Positions 55,929-64,000 of a stretch of DNA of 64,000 nucleotides are shown here, piece after piece. Each line of letters starts with the position of its first letter. Position 1 is the stretch's first letter. The position numbers and the translations under genes were made by a program. The stretch is taken from assembly GCA_021018815.1 (NCBI GenBank), contig JAITYX010000119.1, positions 248,001 to 312,000 on the forward strand, given 5' to 3'. The DNA comes from Talinum fruticosum. Its lineage: Eukaryota; Streptophyta; Magnoliopsida; Caryophyllales; Talinaceae. The notes below the pieces were generated by a model. That model made no database searches and was not told the DNA's origin. It saw only the letters and a program-made list of their open reading frames with translations.

Positions 55929-57683
55929 CTAACCCTTCTCATTTCCTCTAACGAACCCAAGTAGCACTCTTTACCGTGGTCCTTCTCCGAGGAAGAAGGT
56001 TTTTCGGAACCCAGATTTGAATGACTTTGGGCTTGGTCCGATTCTCGAGTCTTCCGTGTAGAGAACCGAGTCTATATCTCTTTCTTTTGAGAAAATTTTC
56101 TTTTGAAAGCTGGAGGAGATGGTTTCTTCTTGTAAACTGATTTGGGCTTAGTCCCCCTTTCATTTTTATGAATGGGACCATTCTCAGCTTTCCCGAACTT
56201 CACAGCTCTGGAATCCTTTTGAAAAGCTCCGAGTAAGAATTGGATTCCTCCTCTTTATTGAAACCAAGACCTTCTTTTCTGAAAGAGACACATTGAGATC
56301 CTAAGAGCATGTCAAGGTTTTTCTAACCTTGACTAAATTTTAAAACAAGATCTTGAGACTCATTGAGCTTTTGCTTTAGCCGCTCATTTTCTCTTCTGAG
56401 TAACTCCGACTCAGCCTCATTAGATTGAGCACTAGTCTTGAGTTCTCTCGAGTGTAAGTCTCATTTTTTCAATTCATTTTCCAAAGAAATGCTCTCGAAG
56501 AAATTGACTCAAGTTGTTCTTTGAAATGAGAAGAATCAAAATTGAACTTTTCTTCCAAAGTAAAAATATACTTAGCCAAATCAACTTTGGAGAATTTGAG
56601 AAAGTACTCAATTACCTCTTGAGGATTAGATTCCTCATTGCCCGATTGATCCGAGTCCGAATCGCTTGTACTTCGAGTCGAGAGGGTCATCGGACACTTT
56701 GAGTCATCTCGAGTCCTCGTCACTCCATGTGCCCATCATAGCCTTTTTCTTCTTTCTGTCCCGTTTTCTCTTTGGACAGTCTTTGACTATGTGTTCCTTG
56801 CTGCCACATTCAAAGCATCCATAGTTCTTAGTCAAAGATAACTTTGAAGGAGAAGAGTATTTACCTTTCCTATCCTTCTTGTCTTTCTTATAGAACTCTT
56901 CTTTTGGCTTCGTGTCCCATCTTTTGTGCTTCATCATTCTCTTGAAGCCTCTAGCAATTAGTGCCATGAGATCCTCTACCGAGTCGGAGGAACTCAAATC
57001 TTCTTCTCTGGTTTCGAGACTTTCAGTGCAATGTTCTTTTTGGTACCGACCTCTGCATCCTCCTCATCCAGGTGAATCTCATAGGTGAGGAGTTTCCCAA
57101 TGAGTTCGTCCGGCATTAGTAGAGATAAGTTCCGAGCCTCCTCTATGGCAGTCACCTTGGGACCCCATCTTTTCTTAGGTAGGCTTCGAGTATCTTTCCG
57201 CACATTTCTTCATGGGAGATCTTCTTATCCAGAGATTTTAGATTATTGGTAATCTCCGTAAATCGAATAAACATCCGAGTGATGTTTTCTTCGGCTCCAT
57301 CTTAAATAGCTCATATTTGTGAAGATATTGGCTGATCTTCGCTTGTCCGACTCGGCTTATACCTTCATAAGTGTTAACCAAGTGTGTCCCACACTTCTTT
57401 GGCTGTGTCACAGTGCAGACACTCGGTTGTATTCTTCTCGAGCCGATGGCGCACATAAGAATGTTCATAGCCTTGAAGTTCTTTCGAACTTTTCAGCTTC
57501 TTCACTGTGAACTCGCCTTGATCTTGGGCACGAGTCTTGTTTCTACAGTCTTCATGGGAGTGTAGTTTCCTTGTTGTATGATGTTCCAAATATCTTCATC
57601 ATGATCCAGGAGGAAACATTCCATGAGTTTCTTCCAAGTGTACGAAGTTGGATCCTTTGAACTTTGGTGGTCTCGCTGGAAGA
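55929..57683 (-). pseudogene. gag: Element E gag, N-terminus deleted
   Basis: The Gag core is readable in 57374-57600 and neighbouring frames (TWKKLMECFLLDHDEDIWNI, KSSKELQGYEHSYVRHRLEK). ITAIEEARNLSLLMPDELIG is at about 57090-57160. The CCHC zinc knuckle GCFECGSKEHIVKDC is at about 56777-56818. SKVDLAKYIFTLEEK is at about 56560-56600. The stop is TAG (reversed) at 55929-55931. The start codon is lost: at about 57684 the sequence jumps from codon ~14 of gag straight into the LTR. Confidence 0.87.
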
Positions 57684-59132
57684 TCTCATAATTGCGAGTG
57701 AGTAAAGAAGCGAGATAAAGCCGAAACTTTGAGTCCGTGCTCGAGTCTAGAATGTACTCAAAAAGTGAAGACACGAAAGTACGTGGAAACCCTCCCGAGG
57801 CAGAAAACCACGGACCGTGCTAATCCAAGCACGAATTCAAATCTACTATTTTGAGTCCATAAAATACAGTAGACTGACCGACCCCGAGTTGCTCATTTAG
57901 ACAACTCTTTACAAGTTTTTCCTAGATTCGAAATTCCCTTATCCGATCTAGTACTTCCTAGCTGAGATAACCCTTACAGTTAGGGACAACCGAGTTGAGT
58001 TAACCCTTACAGCTCGGTCAAGGGACCTTACTTCGAGAGTAAGAAGAGAGTTTGTAACTAAGTACAAGACCTTAGAACTCGGAATATAATGAATTACGAG
58101 TGGGAGTTGTAAGTAGAAGATTGAGAATAAATACAATAACTTTTGATCAAGTATGTATACTAATAAATAGATTCGGCAATCTTCAAATCTTGAGAGTTGG
58201 CTTCTACTTATAGATGCCAAGCAGCTTAGCCGTTGAGTCCATATTCGACCGAGAGTCCTTTGTAACCGTTGTTAAGGGTTATTTGAGTCACTCATAAAAT
58301 ATCCGTTGAGATATGAACGTTGGACAATGGTTCTTGTCTCCTTTGGAAGTCCCAAAACCACCTGGTGGTGTCTTGAAAGATAAGGTGGAAACCACCGTTT
58401 AGCTTGGTCTTGCGGATTTCCAGCTTTAGAAATAGACAGCTCCGACACGGTCTTCCGGGGCTAGGTCGAGGTGGAAAAAGCCTTGTCTGCTTGTGATTTG
58501 ACGTTTTGAAGCCGATTACTTTTGTATTTCAAAAGTATAGCCTCGTTTGAATAACCTACAAAAGTTAATCAAATTGGTTCTCAAAGTTTAAAATATTTTG
58601 GTCCAAGATTAGACACGAGATAATTATGATAATTAAGTGACTAATTATCCGAGTCGGAAAAGGAATGGAATTTTCCGAGTCTAATATCCATGAAACTCGA
58701 AATTCCATCCGAGTTAGTCTAAGCGAGAATCAAGTTAAATAAAGAATATCGAGTGAAACGAACTTGATCTAGACTAAGCATGGTTCAAACTAGAAGTGCC
58801 GACTCTAACGGAATAAGACCTGTAACATGAAGTCGGACTCGAGTCCAGGTTATGCAAATACTAGTCATTTGAACATGTGATAATTCTAAGTGATGAGAGA
58901 CTAAGAACTAAGTGTACAAAAGTGAGTATAGATATGCTTTCCGAGTCGGACGGAGTCATGCATAAATACATGAAATAATTGCTATATCACTTAGACGAAA
59001 TAATATATCACTCGTAAAAGTTTCTAAGGTACGGAGAATGACTTGGAATCAAAACTCTATAAGTGAGAAAAGTCGTATACCCGATTCCCTTGATAGTACT
59101 CTGAAATGTGCGGAGTAAAGTCCGAGTCTTCA
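57684..59132 (-). repeat. 5' LTR of element E, inner end deleted
   Basis: It begins inside the LTR (TAATTGCGAGTGAG matches 36118 onward) and ends GAGTCTTCA at 59132. About 130 bp of LTR plus about 85 bp of primer site and leader are missing. Confidence 0.9.
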
Positions 59133-59570
59133 TAAAGTAAAGATAGGCTAGGTCTTAGATCTTTTAGATAGGACTTAGGATAGAATAAAAGAGAAGGAGG
59201 TTTAGTTTTGCCTTTTTAGAACAAACTTATTATTGTTTCACAAGTAGTGTGCTTGAAATGATTTCCCTTCGAGTAACTATGTACTCGGGTAAGTAGTAGG
59301 CTTACATGGTATTAAATAAATGTAAGTGTTATGCTATACTTTTACATTTTATCGCTCACCTAGAGTTTAAAAAAAATTAGATCGCCTACGTGGATTGTCC
59401 CAAAAATGAAGTAACCATCTAATTGGACGGTTAATAAATCATAGAGTTAAATGGAAGAAAAGAAAGAACTTGGCCCGACCAGCCTCACTGTTGTGCGGGG
59501 GTAGTCGGTGCCCATTATGGCCTGGCTTGGTTGGGCCGGGCTTGGCCCATTGTCTAGGGTCGTGCTAGAC
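59133..59570. other. D1 continuation: end of aORF2 and spacer
   Basis: The first 19 bp complete aORF2 (stop TAG at 59149-59151). The rest is the spacer that matches 27445-27900 of D2. It lies between the convergent ends of aORF2 (+) and integrase (-). No gene is seen in it. Confidence 0.65.
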
Positions 59571-59573
59571 ATA

Positions 59574-60915
59574 CTACTTCTTCAACCGATCTAAATTCGT
59601 GTACTGGAAAATTTCTTGTCTATTCAAATAAGTTAATTTCACCGTCTCGCCTGGGTAAGATCCGAATAAGTAAAAATAGGTGTTGCCAATTGGGTTTAAA
59701 TTTCCCTCGAGTCCCGAATAGGCGCTCTTATTTCCTTCGAGTACTAAATCTCCAATTTGCAAATTACGAGGCATAACTTTCTTATTAAACGCCCGGATAT
59801 ACACGCTTGGTATATTTGGACCTTGTGCGGGCGTTGAGGTGCCTCTCATCCAATAGTACTAACTCTTCATAGCGTGCTCTAGCCCATTCTACTTCTAGAA
59901 TCTAGCTTTCAGCAATTATCCTTAACGAGGGAATGACAATTTCTATTAGAAGGACTGCTTCCATGCCATAAATTAGGGAGTAAGGCGTTGCTCCCGAAGA
60001 TACTCTAATACATGTTTAATAACCCCACAAAGTGAAAGGCAGCTTGGCTGGCCAATCCTTATATGTCACTGCCATCTTTTCCACTATTTTATGAATATTT
60101 TTATTAGCAACATCGACTACTCCATTGGTCTCGAGGATGATAGGGGAAGATTTATGGCGTTGGAACTTGTACTTGTCCAAGCAAATATGCTACCACCTTC
60201 TTAAAATGACTACCATGGTCACTAATTAGCTCGTAGGGCATCCTATAACGACATATGATATTCCGAGTGAAAAACATGGCTACTGTTTTGACGTCAAAGT
60301 TGCATAAGCGGCCGCCTCTACCCACTTTGTGAAGTAGTCGATTGCTACTAGCATAAACTCATAACGACCTATTCCTTTAGGGGTCACTTTGCCAATAATA
60401 TCTATTTCCCAAATAGAGAACATCCTGGGTAAAGCTACTTGTTGTGAGGAATGACGACGGTTAGTGTTATAAATATTCATACACTTGACATTTATGGCAC
60501 CTTATAAGAAACTCATGATAGTTTGCCGCCATGGTCAACCAATAATATTTGAGTCTTTGAACCTTTTGGACCAACATTTTACCGTTCATATGAGGCCCAC
60601 ATTCCCCACCATGAATCTCATCCATGATGTGCTTTGCTTCATGTTGGTTGACAAAAATTAAGCTAATCTCGAGTTAGTTTTCTTGTACAGTTGCCCTTGA
60701 TTGATGAAGAAATTGGCAGCCAACATCTTGATGGCTCGTTGGGCTCTAGGTGTGGAGTCCAAAGGGTATTCTTGCTTATCCAGGTATTGGTAAATGTCAT
60801 GATACCAACTGGTGTGGTTAGTATTAAACACTTCTAACGTACAAACATGTGTGGGGTGATTCTGTCGCTCAATGTGAATGGGCATTGAATGAATGCCGGT
60901 GGGCATATTGATCAT
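59574..60915 (-). pseudogene. pol: D1 integrase (Ty3/gypsy), broken
   Basis: Reverse strand. The linker piece 60658-60915 joins RNase H to integrase (TPRAQRAIKMLAANFFINQG, QLYKKT). The zinc region is shifted around 60490-60640. The core, 60280-60480, reads WEIDIIGKVTPKGIGRYEFM then LVAIDYFTKWVEAAAYATLT, with the first catalytic Asp in EIDIIG. The second Asp and the Glu region lie around 60130-60250 in shifted frames. The C-terminal domain, 59574-59849, reads RNLQIGDLVLEGNKS and ends near NLDRLKK. No chromodomain is seen, in line with the Tat group. Confidence 0.85.
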
Positions 60916-60949
60916 GGATGCTTCACGTCATTGAAAACCCCGATACTCT

Positions 60950-62600
60950 TGACCCCAATCACCGTAGCGAGCTTCAAGTCCTGTGATGAAAGCTTCGTAC
61001 TTTGCGGCTTTGTTGGTGACTTCAAAGTCTAATTTGACTCGAAATGGGAGTATGTGTTCCTTCCTTTGAGACTAGAAGAATCCTTACTCCAAAGGCCTTC
61101 CGGTTGGAAGTGCCAGCGAAGTACATTGTCCAAACATCCACCTCTACTTGTAAGATATCTTCATCCGGAAAGTCAAGGTGTTCGCATTGCGATTCGGTAT
61201 GGGTAGATTAGCTAAGAATTCCGGCACTATCCTTCCTTTGATCACTTTTTTAGGACAAACCCGAGTTCAAATTCGACAGACATGATAGTCCATCTTTCTA
61301 TCTTGCTACCGATAGTTTGCTCGAGAATGTACTTAATAGTATCTATAGGTGCTACCGCATGTACCGTGTGGGCCAACATGTAGTGCCCATGCTTCTTGGT
61401 AAGCCGGACTAGTGCCAATGATGTTTTTTATAATGGAGTGTATCTAGTATCACAATCTAGGAACTTCTTACTTAGAAAGTAGATCGTGCGCTCTTCTTTC
61501 CCCTCTCGTTGAGCTAGCACGACTCCCATACCCGTTTTCGTTGTGGTGAGATAACAAAGAAAAGGTTTCCCTTGTTGGGGTGGAACTAGCACTGCAGGAT
61601 TAATTAGGTAGTCTTTAACCTTCTCGAATGCTTGGTGGCACTCAAGATCCCAAATAAGCTCACATCCTTTCTTCAACTTCTTGAAAATAGGTTCACAAAC
61701 CATCGTCCTGTTTTCATATGAAATAAGTGATGCACTCGTAAACGTCTTAGGAAACCCCTTATCCTTTTTTCTCGTGCATGGCGAGAGGATCTCCTCAATG
61801 GCTTTGATCTTTGATGGATCAACTTCAATTCCTCTAAGACTCGATAACATAACCTAGCAATTTGCCCGAGGTTACTCCAAAGGCACACTTTTGAGGATTG
61901 AAACACATGATGTATTTCCCGAGTCTCCGGAAGAATTTCTTTATGCTCGGTAAGTGTCTTGCCCTATCTTTGGACTTTATGATCATGTCATCCACATAAA
62001 CTTCAGTTTCTTTATGGATTATGTCATGCAATAAGGTTGCAGCAGTCCTCCGGTATGTTGCACCGGCGTTCTTGAGCCCAAATGGCATTACCACATAAAA
62101 GTATGTCCGCCATGAGTGATGGAGGTCATGTTTTCCGTATCCTCTTCAACGATCTTCACCTGATTATACCTAGCATAGTCGTCCATGAACGAAAGCAAAG
62201 CATGACCTGCTGTGTTATCTACAAGGATGTCAATATGAGGCAATGGGAAATCGTCTTTGGGACTGGCCTTATTCAAATCTCTCGAAGTCGACACGCATAT
62301 GAACCTTACCGTCTCTCTTCGAAACTAGTACTATATTTGTTACCTATAGAGGATAGTGAACTACCTTGATGAACCTAGCTACTAATTGATTCTGAACCTC
62401 TTCTTTAATCTTCAAAGCCAACTCGGGTTTCATCCTCCTCAACTTTTGCTTAACTGGCTTAGCATCTTCATAAAGTAGGATTTTATGTTCCGGTATACTT
62501 GAATCTATTCTCGGCATGTCTTTATAGGCCTATGCGAAGTAAATTTGGTCTACTCTTCCGCATCTAAGGTTCTCCGGATCTTAATTCTTGGGTTGATCAA
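60950..62600 (-). pseudogene. pol: D1 reverse transcriptase and RNase H (Ty3/gypsy), broken
   Basis: RT: FPLPHIDILVDNTAGHALLS (about 62190-62250), MVMPFGLKNAGATYRRTAAT (about 62035-62094), YVDD (reversed, 61987-61998) in EVYVDDMIIKSKDRARHLPS, CAFGVTSGKLLGYVI, then EVDPSKIKAIEEI. The RT-RNase H connection reads AFEKVKDYLINPAVLVPP, and the RNase H fold follows with TTTKTGMGVVLAQREGKEER and IYFLSKKFLDCDTRYTPL (61428-61510). A second RNase H-like part (WTMYFAGTSNRKAFGVRIL, about 61085-61145) follows, as in Tat elements that carry an additional archaeal-type RNase H. Frame breaks lie near 61700, 61850 and 62250. Confidence 0.85.
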
Positions 62601-63449
62601 CCGACACTTGAAAGCACGAGGGGGTAAAGAGTAAGCGAAAAGATTCACTTTATTGAATGAAGCAACGAGTACATAAAATCAAAAACTGTAGATACATAAT
62701 TGGAAGTGACAAAATTAGGAAAAGAACCATAACGAAGGAGAAATAAAAGCCCTAGTACTTGACTCGGAAAGAAAATGTGCTCCTAAACCGACAGCGAATT
62801 CCTAGCCCTCCTTGTCGTCAATCTAAGTGACATGCTTGGATCTTTGAATACCAACGTCGGTGATGAATCCGGATGGATCGAACCGTAGGTGCGATATAGC
62901 TCGTGATAGTACCGAGACCAAATTCCCTTCTAGGTTACTCTCTTGTCTCGAATAGAAGACCAAAAAGATTATTCCTAGTAAGATTGGTGTAGTCTGCTGC
63001 GGATTGTCCCTCTTTAAGTAGGTAGGGTGCCTCCTTCTCTAGAATATAACGATCCATCGAAAATCTCCAAACCAGGTACCGGGATGCCCTTTTCCTTGAT
63101 ATAGTAACGTTCAGGAAAACCATAATAGGGAAGTCATCTCCTTCTTTTAAGAACTACCCATTAAGAGTTTAGGGAAATGACTTAATAGAGTGGACTGTGT
63201 GCAATGTATTCCTCTTGGTTTGAACTTCCTACTTAGCTTAGGCTATTTCCTCGATAGTAGATTGATCGCCTAGCCCAAAGTTATAGTTGTTAGTGGGTTC
63301 AAGGGGTTGAAAAGTTAGGTGGTATACCCTTTGGCCTACAAGCAAGACCTGGAAAGTATCCCTTCTTCCTAAGCATCGAATGGACTCTAGGTTTACAATA
63401 AGGATTGAAGTTAAGAGGTGCTTAATCCTTTTCTAATGCAGACGGCAGT
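62601..63449 (-). pseudogene. D1 pol region between protease and reverse transcriptase
   Basis: A weakly recognisable region. The open piece 62935-63123 (MVFLNVTISRKRASRYLVWR...) corresponds by position to the segment between protease and RT. No motif can be named. Confidence 0.4.
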
Positions 63450-64000
63450 CTCGAATCCATACGGTTCCTCATTATTGGCATCATGCTCCATCTCGACTAA
63501 GAATTCTTGAGAATTAATAGTAGCATAAAGGTTATCCCCATTGATAGTTATAACTTGACCTTTGATGATCATCTTAACTTTCCGATGTAGTGTAGAGGGC
63601 GCCGCGGATGATCATGTAACCAATGGTGTCCTAGAAGTAAATTGAAGGTAGTCGGGATATCTAGGACTTGGAATTTGATGTTCCTTTCTACTGGCCCTGT
63701 ATTATTTGGCACGGTCACTATTCCCAAGACTGTTCTTTTGGAATTGTCGTAAGCTCGAAGATGGACAGATCTGTTTAGAGAGTGGTTACTCCCTAATTCC
63801 TAACCTTCTAGCAGTTCTCTAAGGGCGCACGTTTCATCGCTGATCCATTGTCTACCAAGGTTAGGGGACAAACTTGTTGGTGCAAGTTATGGTTAAGTAA
63901 AGGGCATTGTTGTGTGCAACGCCTTTTCTCGGGAGATCCTTCGATAAAAGGTAATAGTTCTATCCTTACCGTTAACTAATTCTACCACTTCCTCGGCGTA
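63450..64000 (-). pseudogene. pol: D1 aspartic protease region, cut by the window end
   Basis: Reverse-strand reading shows TVPNNTGPVERNIKFQVLDI, then PTTFNLLLGHHWL (about 63610-63720), then DDHVIKGQVITINGDN-like words. The L-L-G-x-x-W-L motif marks the end of retroelement aspartic proteases of the Tat/Athila type. The catalytic triplet was not confirmed in this window. Confidence 0.6.

Larger units (their letters stand above)
35987..59132 (-). mobile_element. Element E: Sirevirus-type copia element, host of F and G
   Basis: A reversed element with a perfect 5-bp target duplication TAAAG (35982-35986 and 59133-59137). It contains solo LTR F in its 3' LTR and the whole of element G in its integrase. 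Without F, G and their duplications it is about 10,740 bp, about 130 bp shorter than A and G, mostly because of a deletion at the gag/5' LTR junction (about 57684) that removed the primer site. All genes are present but broken. Confidence 0.93.
28695..64000 (-). mobile_element. D1: Tat-type Ty3/gypsy element with antisense genes (interrupted)
   Basis: Read on the - strand, the visible order is protease, reverse transcriptase, RNase H, integrase, spacer, aORF2 and aORF1 (both on the opposite strand), polypurine tract, 3' LTR. The 5' LTR and gag lie right of the window. The RT and integrase wording (MPFGLKNAGATYRR, YVDDMIIKS, WVEAAAYATLTSKQ) is that of the Tat/Ogre/Retand group. Antisense ORFs between pol and the 3' LTR are reported for this group. 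Element E interrupts it at 35986/59133. The left LTR edge is uncertain by about 50 bp. Confidence 0.75.

Noticed and set aside
1..64000. tRNA, rRNA, CRISPR array, bacterial operon or riboswitch
   Set aside because: No cloverleaf, rRNA core, spaced short repeats or prokaryotic gene layout was seen. The tRNA-like words are retroelement primer sites.

Overview
The window is a stretch of plant nuclear heterochromatin made almost entirely of nested LTR retrotransposons. I see no tRNA, rRNA, CRISPR or convincing single-copy host gene. The plant origin rests on Ty1/copia elements with Sirevirus (SIRE/Maximus-type) hallmarks (tRNA-Met primer site, polypurine tract CATCAAAAAGGGGAGAT, LTRs of about 1.6 kb, CCHC gag, YVDD reverse transcriptase) and on Ty3/gypsy elements of the Tat type. 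The species cannot be named from the sequence.

Left block (1-17757). The end of a gypsy LTR (1-518) interrupts the 5' LTR of element B (519-17757), a Sirevirus relative that keeps gag but has no pol. Element A (1798-14229, + strand, target duplication TCAGC) sits inside B's gag. A solo LTR, C (12164-13719, - strand), sits inside A's 3' LTR. Without C, A is about 10,871 bp.

Middle (17758-24575). This is AT-rich sequence with a probable inverted-repeat DNA element, a large inverted repeat pair, a 147-bp tandem duplication and no recognised gene.

Right block (24575-64000). Two copies of a Tat-type gypsy family lie in the - orientation: D2 (remnant, 24575-28694) and D1 (28695 to beyond the window). 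D1 interrupts the integrase of D2. On the strand opposite to pol, both carry two accessory genes: aORF1, which seems to have introns, and aORF2, which resembles the DUF7745 proteins of plant retrotransposons. Sirevirus E (35987-59132, - strand, TSD TAAAG) interrupts the last codons of D1's aORF2. E in turn holds a solo LTR, F (36295-37817, + strand, TSD ATTTT), and a complete Sirevirus, G (44327-55199, - strand, TSD GGAAA, 10,873 bp).

A, E and G are one family. Beyond pol and before the 3' LTR, each carries an extra sense-strand ORF that starts MPKRG(N/S)HPDF. It has its own upstream TATA-like region and resembles plant 'transposon protein' domains. Nearly every ORF is broken by one-base indels. 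Many differences between copies are CAG versus CGAG (or CTG versus CTCG), in both directions, so some breaks may be long-read base-calling errors at methylated sites rather than real mutations.

The most interesting content is the set of passenger genes with their own promoters, carried in sense by the Sirevirus and in antisense by the Tat element.
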